Shown here in pieces: positions 9,166 to 17,168 of a stretch of DNA of 64,000 nucleotides. The notes beneath the pieces were generated by a model that was given only the letters and a program-made list of their open reading frames with translations, did not search any database and had not been told where the DNA came from. The DNA lies in contig CALTTP010000002.1 in the NCBI GenBank assembly GCA_943912255.1, positions 124,001 to 188,000 on the forward strand, written 5' to 3'. The translations under genes and the position numbers were made by a program. Source of the stretch: an uncultured Peptoniphilaceae bacterium (GTDB lineage: Bacteria > Bacillota > Clostridia > Tissierellales > Peptoniphilaceae). Within the stretch, counting starts at the first letter, position 1, and the number at the start of each line of letters is the position of its first letter.

Positions 9166-9712
9166 CTTCTTCTCCTAGACTTAGAAAATAAATTCTTTTC
9201 TTCCCGTATTCTTTAATTTTTATTATAGCATAGCCTAATAAATTTAATTCTTCTTGAGCTTCTAAGATAATAACACCTTCGAAATCTAATAGACCATAAT
9301 CCTTAATAAATTCTAAACTGTCAAAGTACAAGGAAATATTATCATAAGGTGGATCTATAAATATATAATCAAATACATGTTTGTCAGACTTCAAATTAAA
9401 GAGATTTCTCGTATTTTCACCATGATATAGACTAGCCTTTTCTGTTAAGCCCGTATGGCGTAAATTCTCCTTAATACAATTTATATTAGTTCTACTTTTA
9501 TCACAAAACGCTACAAAATCTGCACCTCTACTCAGGAATTCTATGCCTATACTTCCTGTACCTGCAAAAAGATCTAAGACCTTTGAATTAGGTTCAATGC
9601 TATACAGAGAATCAAAAATAGCTTCCTTTATTCTATCTTCTGTCGGTCTAGTATATTCATCTCTAGTACCATATAAACGCATTCCCTTTTTACTACCTGA
9701 TATAACTCTCAT
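9143..9712 (-). CDS. rsmD: 16S rRNA (guanine966-N2)-methyltransferase
   Basis: RsmD methylates N2 of G966 in 16S rRNA during small-subunit assembly. The 189-residue Rossmann-type methyltransferase starts with MRVISG and the family motif TRPTEDRIKEAIF (21-33). It has the SAM-binding DLFAGTGSIGIE (47-58) and the catalytic FIDPPYD motif near residue 117. It sits eight bases behind recG and overlaps coaD, as in many Firmicutes. Confidence 0.95.
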   Translation of the reverse strand: MRVISGSKKGMRLYGTRDEYTRPTEDRIKEAIFDSLYSIEPNSKVLDLFAGTGSIGIEFLSRGADFVAFCDKSRTNINCIKENLRHTGLTEKASLYHGENTRNLFNLKSDKHVFDYIFIDPPYDNISLYFDSLEFIKDYGLLDFEGVIILEAQEELNLLGYAIIKIKEYGKKRIYFLSLGEEDESNISR

Positions 9713-9720
9713 ATTACTCC

Positions 9721-11745
9721 TTAATTAAAAATAACTTCCTTTTCTATATTTTTTGAATACCTATTTAATTCTTCTCTTAAATTGTAATACTCCTTTGTCT
9801 TAAGTAAATTGTTTTCTATAATGAATTTAGTAAGATTTTGTATTTCTTCAAATAAATGTAAATCTTTAAAAAAATCCACTAATTTAAAATTCATTTCTCC
9901 TGATTGACGAACGCCTACAACATCACCAGAACCTCTTAATTCCAAATCCTTTTTTGCAATTAAAAAACCATCATTTGTACTTTCCATAATTCTTATTCTC
10001 TCCCGGGCAATTTTATTTCTCGAGGAGTTTATTAAAATACAATAAGATTGATGATTTCCTCTCCCAACTCTCCCTCTAAGTTGGTGAAGTTGAGAAAGTC
10101 CAAAACGTTCAACATTGTAGATTACCATAGTGTTAGCATTGGGAACATTTACTCCCACTTCAATAACAGTAGTTGAAAATAAAATCTTAGTTTCATTCTT
10201 TAAAAAACTTTCCATGACCTTATCCTTGTCTTTTGGATTCATTGATCCATGAACAAGTCCCGTGTTAATATCTTGAAAATATTTCAATTTCAACCTACCA
10301 TATAATTCCTCCACGGAAGTTAGGTTTAACACTTCAGATTCTTCTATCAATGGACAAACCACATAGGATTGTCTACCCTGGGCTATCTGTTTTATTAAGA
10401 ATCTCATAATCCTCTCTTCATACTCCATTCCTACGGCATATGTTTCAATTGTTTTTCTGCCCTCAGGAAGTTGATCGATTGTGGAAATATCAAGAAATCC
10501 ATATTTTGCTAATGCAAGAGTTCTAGGTATGGGAGTTGCTGACATAACCAAGGTGTCCACATTTCCTTTACCCGTTAATATGGCTCTTTGCTTAACTCCA
10601 AATCTATGTTGTTCATCGGTAATAACAAGACCTATGTTTTCAAAAGTTACATTATCTTCTAAAACAGCATGGGTTGAGACTATTATATCTACTAATCCTT
10701 CTTTAATATCAGAGACTATTTCCTCTTTGTTCTTCTTAGTTAAAGAACCTTTTAATAAGCCTAGCCTAATTCCATATCCCATAAAAATATCTTTAAGACT
10801 TTCATAGTGTTGACTTGCAAGAATTTCAGTTGGAGCCATTAAAACAGACTGATAGCCATTATAATATGCATTTAGCATACTAATAGCCGCTATTATAGTC
10901 TTTCCAGACCCTACATCCCCTTGAATCAACCTATTCATAATATAGGGAGAACTCATATCCTCAAGTATTTCATTTACTACCCTATCTTGAGCCTTTGTCA
11001 ATTTAAAAGGTAATTTTTTTATAAATTTATACACTTCTGGAGAAGTCTTAAAAGATATTCCACTTTTGTGAAATTGGGAATAATTTAAATCCAAATATAG
11101 CTGGTATATTAAAAGTTCCTGAAATTTAAGTCTTTCTAGAGCTTTTTGAAGTAATGCTTTAGATTTAGGAAAATGGATATTTATTAAAGCTTCCCTTAAA
11201 CTCATTAAGTCATAGCCTCTAATCATAGAATTTGGCAAAACTTCCACTATAGTGTAATTTTTTAAAGTAAATTCTAAAAAATTTCTTAAATCCTTTTGCG
11301 TAAGTCCCTTAGTCAATGGATAAACTGGAACAATTTTTCCTAAATTATTTCCTAGTTTTTCTTCTACAATGGGATTTGTCATCTTAAGAAAGTTTTTATA
11401 TGATTCTATCCTGCCAAAGGCAAAAACTTTATCCCCTATTTTATACTTATTTGCAATATAGGGTTGATTAAACCAATTTAATTCAATTTTATAATTTCCA
11501 TCTGTGGCTTTAAGGGAAGAAATGCTCTTTCTTGCACCTAAATACCTTGTATTAACTTTACTTGTGATTTCTAAATTTAACAATGCATCTTCTTCACCGT
11601 AGGCCTCTTTTATAGTTTTAACTTCACGCCTATCTTCATATCTATAGGGGTAGTGTTTCAAAAGATCCTCTATGTTTTTAATATCCAGTTGTTTTAAATA
11701 TTCCCTTTTTTTTGGACCTAATCCCTTAATTTCTTCTAAATTCAT
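9721..11745 (-). CDS. recG: ATP-dependent DNA helicase RecG
   Basis: RecG is a superfamily 2 branch-migration helicase that remodels stalled forks and recombination junctions. The 674-residue protein has an N-terminal wedge/OB domain (HhH-like LKQLDIKNIEDLLKHYPYRYEDRR, then the OB fold to about residue 140). The helicase core follows, with GDVGSGKTI (Walker A), ITDEQHRFGVKQR (DEQH box), MSATPIPRTLA and the motif VI region QLRGRVGRG. It starts its own unit: the fakA terminator lies 110 bases upstream, and a TATAAA box is present about 20 bases before the ATG. rsmD follows directly. Confidence 0.97.
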   Translation of the reverse strand: MNLEEIKGLGPKKREYLKQLDIKNIEDLLKHYPYRYEDRREVKTIKEAYGEEDALLNLEITSKVNTRYLGARKSISSLKATDGNYKIELNWFNQPYIANKYKIGDKVFAFGRIESYKNFLKMTNPIVEEKLGNNLGKIVPVYPLTKGLTQKDLRNFLEFTLKNYTIVEVLPNSMIRGYDLMSLREALINIHFPKSKALLQKALERLKFQELLIYQLYLDLNYSQFHKSGISFKTSPEVYKFIKKLPFKLTKAQDRVVNEILEDMSSPYIMNRLIQGDVGSGKTIIAAISMLNAYYNGYQSVLMAPTEILASQHYESLKDIFMGYGIRLGLLKGSLTKKNKEEIVSDIKEGLVDIIVSTHAVLEDNVTFENIGLVITDEQHRFGVKQRAILTGKGNVDTLVMSATPIPRTLALAKYGFLDISTIDQLPEGRKTIETYAVGMEYEERIMRFLIKQIAQGRQSYVVCPLIEESEVLNLTSVEELYGRLKLKYFQDINTGLVHGSMNPKDKDKVMESFLKNETKILFSTTVIEVGVNVPNANTMVIYNVERFGLSQLHQLRGRVGRGNHQSYCILINSSRNKIARERIRIMESTNDGFLIAKKDLELRGSGDVVGVRQSGEMNFKLVDFFKDLHLFEEIQNLTKFIIENNLLKTKEYYNLREELNRYSKNIEKEVIFN

Positions 11746-11854
11746 TTTATCACTCTATTTATAATCAAAGCTTTTAACTTCAATTTAAATTTAAAAATAC
11801 ATTTTTGTTATATCTCTTTTGGGAAGTAATTCCTTCCAAAATTTGATTCTATAT

Positions 11855-11882
11855 TAAAAAAGCCCTACAAAAGTAAGGCTTC
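11855..11882 (-). terminator. intrinsic terminator after fakA
   Basis: On the minus strand a seven-base stem (GCCTTAC / GTAGGGC, one G-U pair) with a TTTT loop is followed by six T. It closes the asp23-fakA unit four bases after the stop codon of fakA. Confidence 0.8.
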
Positions 11883-11886
11883 AAGA

Positions 11887-13521
11887 TTATTCAATTGAAA
11901 TTATATAGTAGTATAGAGGTTGTCCTCCTCTAATAAATTCAATGTCAATATCTTTATAAACTCTTTGTAATTTTCTTTCAAGCTCGTTAACAAGTTTATC
12001 CTCTACATCAGAACCATAATACACTGTCAATAAACCAGTTGAGTCATCCACAACCTTTTCTAAAAGATCTAAAGTTGTCTTATTTAGTTTCTTTCCAGCA
12101 GCAACGATATTTCCACCTTCAAGACCAATGATATCATCTTTTTTTATTTTAATTCCATCAATTTCTGTATCTCTAACGGAAAAAGTAACCTGTGCTGTTC
12201 GAACTCCTTCTAAAGCTTCAGTCATTTCATTAAAGTTATCCTCTGGACTTCGGCTTTCATCAAAGGACAATAATGCCACAACACCTTGAGGGACAGTCTT
12301 GGTTTTTAGAACATGTAAATTCTTATCTGATAGTTCTTTTGCCTGTTCCGCTGCTAAAATGATATTTCCGTTATTAGGAAATACAAAGATTTCTTTTGCA
12401 TTAATCTTTTTAACAGCTTCTAAAATCGTTTCAGTTGATGGATTCATAGTTTGTCCACCTGAAATTACTTGGTCAACTCCCAGTTCTCTAAACAATTTTT
12501 CAAAACCATCACCTGTGGATATGGATACAAAACCATATTCTTTTGTTTCATCTGGATTGTTATATGGATCTAGATATTTATCAGCTTCAGGACCCATTAC
12601 TATATGAGAATGTTGAATTCTCATATTGTCGATTTTAATATCTTTTAATTGTCCCAGTTTTAAAGCTTCTTCAAGAACTTTTCCTGGATTATTAGTGTGT
12701 ATATGGGTTTTAATTAGACCTTCTCCACCTACAATCAGTAGACAGTCTCCAAGATTAGAGATTTTGTTTCGATAGTTCAAATAATCCCCATCTTTTGATT
12801 CTATTAAAAATTCAGTACAATATCCAAATTTAATGTCCCCTTGGACTTCACTTTGATGGCTTTGTATATTCTCTTTAGTATTTGTCTTTTCACCATCTTC
12901 TTCATAATTAGTCAAATTGTCATAATTTAAAGCCCCTTCCAGCATGACAACTAAACCTCTTCCTCCAGCATCTACTACCCCTGCTTGTTTAAGAACTGGT
13001 AGTAGATCAGGTGTTGTGTTAAGAACTCTGGTAGCTTCCTCTAAGATATCTCTAAAGAATTCTACAACATCCGTATATTTTTCATAATTAGCTTGGGCAA
13101 ATTCTCCAGCACCTCTAATTACTGTTAAAATAGTACCTTCTGTTGGTTGCATAACTGCCTTATAAGCAACTTTATATGCGTTTATCATTATATCCTTTAA
13201 GACTATAACATCTATGGCTTCATTAGAGCCTATACCTTGGGAAAAACCTCTCAATATTTGGGAAGTGATTACACCTGAATTACCTCTAGCTCCCATTAAT
13301 GATCCATTGCTAAAGGCTTTAGCTATTTCACTAATGTCGTCTGTCTCAGTTGAGTTTAAATTATTTAATGCAGACTTCAAGGTTAGTGACATATTAGTAC
13401 CTGTATCTCCATCAGGTACAGGGAACACATTTAAACTATTTAATTCTTGCTTATGATTATCTAGATTATAGTAAACACCTGCCAGTATTTTTCTCAGCAA
13501 TTTACCATCTATTATTGACAT
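11887..13521 (-). CDS. fakA: fatty acid kinase catalytic subunit FakA (DAK2 domain protein)
   Basis: FakA phosphorylates fatty acids bound to a FakB carrier so that exogenous fatty acids can enter phospholipids. The 544-residue protein has the N-terminal DAK2 ATP-binding domain (FPVPDGDTGTNM near residue 33, ARGNSGVI near 80), a middle domain, and the C-terminal DegV-like/DAK1 domain. No fakB gene is in the window. Although the frame is open 15 codons higher, the Met at 13521 has AGGAGG six bases upstream and is chosen. It overlaps the end of asp23 by 20 bases, the usual yloU-yloV order, and has a terminator immediately downstream. Confidence 0.93.
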   Translation of the reverse strand: MSIIDGKLLRKILAGVYYNLDNHKQELNSLNVFPVPDGDTGTNMSLTLKSALNNLNSTETDDISEIAKAFSNGSLMGARGNSGVITSQILRGFSQGIGSNEAIDVIVLKDIMINAYKVAYKAVMQPTEGTILTVIRGAGEFAQANYEKYTDVVEFFRDILEEATRVLNTTPDLLPVLKQAGVVDAGGRGLVVMLEGALNYDNLTNYEEDGEKTNTKENIQSHQSEVQGDIKFGYCTEFLIESKDGDYLNYRNKISNLGDCLLIVGGEGLIKTHIHTNNPGKVLEEALKLGQLKDIKIDNMRIQHSHIVMGPEADKYLDPYNNPDETKEYGFVSISTGDGFEKLFRELGVDQVISGGQTMNPSTETILEAVKKINAKEIFVFPNNGNIILAAEQAKELSDKNLHVLKTKTVPQGVVALLSFDESRSPEDNFNEMTEALEGVRTAQVTFSVRDTEIDGIKIKKDDIIGLEGGNIVAAGKKLNKTTLDLLEKVVDDSTGLLTVYYGSDVEDKLVNELERKLQRVYKDIDIEFIRGGQPLYYYIISIE

Positions 13522-13888
13522 TCTTAACCTCCTGATTGTGGAGTCTAATATCTCTAACGATAACATTGATTTTATCTACAGGGATACCAGTTTCATGCTC
13601 CACCTGGAACTTTATAGTTTCAATGATATTTTCGCAAACAACTGCGATTTGAACTCCAAACTCTAAAATAACTGATAGATCTATATTAATCTTATTATCT
13701 TGAATTTTCAAAATTATACCTTTGGAAAGACTTTCCTTTCCCAATAGAGTTAAAATACTCTCAGATGCAGAAGCATTGACTAATCCTACAACGCCGTAAC
13801 ATTTCATCGCTGCTTCACTAGCTATAGTTGCTATAACCTGGTCATCAATTTTAATTAAACCAAGTTCATTTTTTATATAAGCTGACAT
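13502..13888 (-). CDS. Asp23/Gls24 family envelope stress protein (YloU)
   Basis: This is a 128-residue protein of the Asp23/Gls24 family, cytoplasmic proteins linked to cell-envelope stress in Gram-positives. The family core is visible as IATIASEAAMKCYGVVGL near residue 20, followed by an alternating strand-helix pattern and the C-terminal VNVIVRDIRL. There is no signal peptide. The partnership with fakA is conserved across Firmicutes but not mechanistically explained. A promoter with 17-base spacing lies 27-55 bases upstream and a GGAGGA site precedes the ATG. rpmB is divergent. Confidence 0.9.
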   Translation of the reverse strand: MSAYIKNELGLIKIDDQVIATIASEAAMKCYGVVGLVNASASESILTLLGKESLSKGIILKIQDNKINIDLSVILEFGVQIAVVCENIIETIKFQVEHETGIPVDKINVIVRDIRLHNQEVKNVNNRW

Positions 13889-13914
13889 AATTCCTCCTTA
13901 TTAACACAACTACT

Positions 13915-13943
13915 ATTGTAAATTATTCTAATCTTAATGTAAA
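13915..13943 (-). promoter_or_regulatory. promoter of asp23-fakA
   Basis: On the minus strand TTTACA (13938-13943) and TACAAT (13915-13920) are separated by 17 bases. It is placed about 27 bases before the asp23 start codon. Confidence 0.55.
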
Positions 13944-14021
13944 TAAGTCACTTCTTTGAATTATACCCAATAGCAGTTATCTTTAACTCCTCTCTTTATT
14001 CTACACCATTTTTAATAAAAT

Positions 14022-14050
14022 TTGCAAAGACAATCTAATTTTGTTATAAT
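14022..14050 (+). promoter_or_regulatory. promoter of rpmB
   Basis: TTGCAA (14022-14027) and TATAAT (14045-14050) are 17 bases apart; the -10 box is also preceded by TG in the extended -10 position. It is the best sigma-70-type promoter in the window and lies 43 bases before the L28 start codon. Confidence 0.8.
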
Positions 14051-14092
14051 ACTTTTGTTATTATTCAATAAAGGTTGACAGGGGGTGTAACA

Positions 14093-14290
14093 ATGTCAAG
14101 AAAATGTGATATCTGCGGTAAAGGCAAAACATTTGGTAGCAACCTTACTTTCTCCCATAGAAAGATAAACAGAAGTTGGGCTCCAAATATTAGAAAGATT
14201 AAAGCTGTAGTAAATGGAAAAACTAAAAAAATAAATGTTTGTACTAGATGTTTAAGATCTGGTAAGGTTGAAAGACCTCAAAACTTCTAA
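14093..14290 (+). CDS. rpmB: 50S ribosomal protein L28
   Basis: L28 is a small protein of the large ribosomal subunit. The 65-residue sequence has MSRKCDICGKGKTFG at the start and VCTRCLRSGKV near the end, so this is the zinc-binding (C+) form with two CxxC pairs. The Met at 14093 is chosen because GGGGGTG lies six bases upstream; the frame is open six codons further up. It is transcribed alone, opposite to all its neighbours, from a strong promoter and ends at a palindromic terminator. The position between thiN and yloU is the same as in Bacillus subtilis. Confidence 0.97.
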   Translation: MSRKCDICGKGKTFGSNLTFSHRKINRSWAPNIRKIKAVVNGKTKKINVCTRCLRSGKVERPQNF

Positions 14291-14356
14291 TTTAATCACC
14301 TTTTTGAACTTTCATAAATTGGAGTTTAGAATAAACATTTAGATTTAATTTTAATT

Positions 14357-14384
14357 AAAAATACCTGTACAGGTATTTTTTTTG
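14357..14384. terminator. bidirectional terminator after rpmB / thiN
   Basis: A perfect 24-base palindrome centred on GTAC (14357-14380) has A runs on the left and an eight-T run on the right. It terminates rpmB and, read the other way, can serve the thiN end of the long minus-strand operon. Confidence 0.8.
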
Positions 14385-14462
14385 TTGGGATAAAACACAA
14401 AAGTCCCTTATTCCTATTTCAACAATCCACATTGACCCCAATGGTTTCATCAAAGTTAAATA

Positions 14463-15086
14463 CTAATCTCTAGTCTCAATGATTAATGCCTTTCCTTTTA
14501 TTTCTAAATTCCCATGACTTCCTTTAAGCTCATTACTTACAAACCTACTTTGGGCAAAATTTAAAATCAAATTGTCCGTTTTATAAGCAAAGCCCTGGGT
14601 CGTTACAGTTACTCCATCTTCTAAAGGTATAACTGATACAAAATCGTAATCATTATTTACCTCATTTTGTTTTTTTGCATATCTAATTCTATTATTGTTA
14701 TCAATTACAAACCCTACAACCCCATTCTTATCTAAAAGCTGTAAGAGGGAAATATTTGAAAGAGTATGATCCATTCTACTGCCTATACCGCTTAAAATAA
14801 AAAATTCAGTCACACCTAATTCCATTGCCAATTCCAAAGCTGCATGGGTATCAGAAATGTCCTTTATAGGATTTAAAGTAATAGTTTTCTTTATAAGCTT
14901 AGAATCTAATAAAGATTTATTAGATATGGAATCAAAATCTCCTAAAGCAAAATCTATTTCAATTTTATGATTTACTAAAAATTCTATTCCCCTATCTACC
15001 CCTATTATAATATCTGCTTTACTTGTATATTTTAATAAAAGGGAGGCATCTATTAAGTTGCCTCCCGTCACTATTGTCCCTATCAT
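14463..15086 (-). CDS. thiN: thiamine pyrophosphokinase
   Basis: ThiN transfers pyrophosphate from ATP to thiamine, giving the cofactor thiamine diphosphate. The 207-residue protein has DRG (31-33), the metal-binding GDFDS (49-53) and the KDISDTHAALELA segment near residue 78, which are the family's active-site motifs, then a C-terminal beta domain that binds thiamine. The start overlaps the stop of thiT by one base, so uptake and activation of thiamine are coupled. It is the last gene of the 16-gene run that starts at yicC. Confidence 0.93.
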   Translation of the reverse strand: MIGTIVTGGNLIDASLLLKYTSKADIIIGVDRGIEFLVNHKIEIDFALGDFDSISNKSLLDSKLIKKTITLNPIKDISDTHAALELAMELGVTEFFILSGIGSRMDHTLSNISLLQLLDKNGVVGFVIDNNNRIRYAKKQNEVNNDYDFVSVIPLEDGVTVTTQGFAYKTDNLILNFAQSRFVSNELKGSHGNLEIKGKALIIETRD

Positions 15087-15634
15087 TATAGCCTATCTTT
15101 AATTCTTGGATAAATTATTAATATTAAAATAATTGCAATTATCATATTTGGAATAGTGTAAGTTCCATTATAAATTAATGAACCAACAAAGAATGGTTTA
15201 TCCTTAGGCAAATATTCACTGAAATAAACAACTCCTGATATAACTGCAGATAACATTCTAAGCAATGTTGCTACAACTGTTCCTAAGACTAATACTACAT
15301 AATTAACTTTACCGTTTTTTTCTAAACTATTAGAAAATAAACCTGTTAATCCTAACATTGCATAGGCTAGGGGATAGTCTAAAATAAATTGTAAAGGATT
15401 TAAGAAAAATGGATCTAATGCAAAATCCAATAATCCATAAAGAGCTCCCAATACAATTCCCTTCTTCCAGCCCCATCTAAACCCAAATATCAATAAGGGT
15501 ACATATCCCCCTAAAGTGATTGAACCACCTTGAGGAAGTTCAGTCAATTTAAATGTGTTTAGAATGAAGGTAAGGGCTAACATAATTCCAGCTTCAGTAA
15601 TAAATCGAGTAGTACTTCTTTTACTATTTTCCAT
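15086..15634 (-). CDS. thiT: thiamine ECF transporter S component ThiT
   Basis: ThiT is the membrane substrate-binding subunit of an energy-coupling factor transporter for thiamine; the shared EcfA/T module is not in this window. The 182 residues form about six hydrophobic segments. Family residues are visible in LTELPQGGSITLG (near 29), the segment GYVPLLIFGFRWGWKKGI and LYGLLDFALDPF, the aromatic-rich thiamine pocket. A GTG three codons upstream is possible, but the ATG at 15634 is better spaced (eight bases) from GGAG. It follows rpe by a few bases and overlaps thiN. No TPP riboswitch is visible here. Confidence 0.92.
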   Translation of the reverse strand: MENSKRSTTRFITEAGIMLALTFILNTFKLTELPQGGSITLGGYVPLLIFGFRWGWKKGIVLGALYGLLDFALDPFFLNPLQFILDYPLAYAMLGLTGLFSNSLEKNGKVNYVVLVLGTVVATLLRMLSAVISGVVYFSEYLPKDKPFFVGSLIYNGTYTIPNMIIAIILILIIYPRIKDRL

Positions 15635-15636
15635 TA

Positions 15637-16302
15637 CTAACACTCCTTTAAAATTTTATTGTATTTATTAAGCTTTTCTTGCATCAAATTTAAATCTTCA
15701 GAAAATACATCAGAACCAGAAACGAAAATATCAATTCTCAATTCTAATAAATCCTGTATATTTGTAGTCTTCACTCCTCCATCAACCTCTAAAAGAATAT
15801 TGGGATTATTTTTTTCTATTCTTTCTTTAATCCTTTTAATCTTAGAAATCTGTGAATTTATAAAACTTTGACCACCAAATCCAGGATTTACTGACATTAC
15901 TAATATCAAATCCAAATAGTCCCATAAATAATCTAAAACTTCAATAGGAGTTCCAGGATTTAAAGATATTCCAGCTTTTAATCCCATTTCTTTAATCTGC
16001 TGTAATACCCTTAAAGGATGCTTAGATGCCTCATAGTGAATTGTTATATAATCGCAGCCGGCATTTTTGAAACTTTCAATAAAATTTTCCGGGCTATCGA
16101 TCATCAAATGAGTATCAAAAACAAAATCATACTTTTCTCTTAGACATTTGATAACACCAGGTCCAAAAGAAATATTTGGAACAAAGTTGCCATCCATTAC
16201 GTCTAGATGTAAGTATTTAATTTTATTTTTTTTTAGTAAATCCAACTGTTCTGAAAGATTATAAAAATTCGCTGAAAGAAGCGAAGGTGCAAGAAAACTC
16301 AT
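15637..16302 (-). CDS. rpe: ribulose-phosphate 3-epimerase
   Basis: Rpe interconverts ribulose-5-phosphate and xylulose-5-phosphate in the pentose phosphate pathway. The 221-residue TIM barrel shows APSLLSANF at the start, HLDVMDGNFVPNISFG near 32-47, the metal ligand His in DTHLMID near 64, VNPGFGGQSF near 138 and VDGGV near 174, all conserved active-site elements. The start overlaps rsgA by one base. Confidence 0.96.
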   Translation of the reverse strand: MSFLAPSLLSANFYNLSEQLDLLKKNKIKYLHLDVMDGNFVPNISFGPGVIKCLREKYDFVFDTHLMIDSPENFIESFKNAGCDYITIHYEASKHPLRVLQQIKEMGLKAGISLNPGTPIEVLDYLWDYLDLILVMSVNPGFGGQSFINSQISKIKRIKERIEKNNPNILLEVDGGVKTTNIQDLLELRIDIFVSGSDVFSEDLNLMQEKLNKYNKILKEC

Positions 16303-17168
16303 TAATACCCCCTTAAATTTTTAAACTCTTTTAATATTCTCAAATAATTTTCATATCTATCTCTATTTATATAATTATCATCTACTGCTTTTTTAACACC
16401 ACAGGAAGGCTCGTTTTCATGAATACAATTATTAAACTTACATAGATTACTATACTTTTGAAACTCTCTAAAACCCTCGGAAATATCCTGTTCACTGTCA
16501 ATAAAATCCAAGGATAGGGCTGAAAAGCCTGGAGTATCAATTACGTAGCTATTTTCATCTATCTTTGAAATTTCAATATGTCTTGTAGTATGTTTGCCTC
16601 TTAATGATTTTTCGCTAATTTCGCCTGTTTTAAAATCAAAGTCTGAAAACACCCTATTTAAAGTTGTGGATTTTCCCACTCCAGATGGTCCTGTTACCAC
16701 AGTAGTTTTATTCTTAAACAAAGGTAAAAACTTAGAGCTATTTTCATTTAGATTTGAATTTACGTAGATCTCATAACCAATTTTAGTATAAATATCCTCA
16801 ATTTTATTACTGTATTCCTCCCCAACTAAATCAGATTTATTAAAAATAATCTTAGTTTCTATATTAGAAAGTTCAAGCATAAGAAGATATTTATCCAATA
16901 GATATAAATTCAAATCTGGAGAAGATAAACTCATAATGACTATCACTTGATCTACATTGGATATAGGCGGGCGAAGAAGTTGATTTTTTCTAAGATATAT
17001 TTCCTTAATATAGGCTGTTTTATCATCATTGATTGAAATTTCAACCTCATCACCAACTATAGGTTTTATTTTATTATTCCTAAATAAACCTCTTGCCTTA
17101 CAAAGATAAACTTTTCCATCTTTTTCAACATAGTATATTCCTCTATGGGATTTAACAATTTTAGACAT
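16302..17168 (-). CDS. rsgA: ribosome small subunit-dependent GTPase A
   Basis: RsgA is a circularly permuted GTPase that helps late maturation of the 30S subunit. In the 288-residue protein the OB fold is followed by the G motifs in permuted order: NKSD (G4), GPSGVGKST (G1), GKHTTRH and DTPGFSAL (G3). The C-terminal zinc knuckle follows with Cys and His ligands (CKFNNCIHENEPSC). It overlaps prkC by one base; the prkC-rsgA-rpe-thiN order is conserved in Firmicutes, and RsgA is a known PrkC substrate in Bacillus. Confidence 0.96.
   Translation of the reverse strand: MSKIVKSHRGIYYVEKDGKVYLCKARGLFRNNKIKPIVGDEVEISINDDKTAYIKEIYLRKNQLLRPPISNVDQVIVIMSLSSPDLNLYLLDKYLLMLELSNIETKIIFNKSDLVGEEYSNKIEDIYTKIGYEIYVNSNLNENSSKFLPLFKNKTTVVTGPSGVGKSTTLNRVFSDFDFKTGEISEKSLRGKHTTRHIEISKIDENSYVIDTPGFSALSLDFIDSEQDISEGFREFQKYSNLCKFNNCIHENEPSCGVKKAVDDNYINRDRYENYLRILKEFKNLRGY

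Noticed and set aside
14391..14462. Separate terminator or small RNA after thiN
   Set aside because: Only a five-base stem (CATTG/CAATG) without a T run is present; the palindrome at 14357-14380 is the more likely terminator.
15630..15660. TPP riboswitch for thiT-thiN
   Set aside because: thiT starts within three bases of the rpe stop, leaving no room for an aptamer, and no TPP-box motif is seen.
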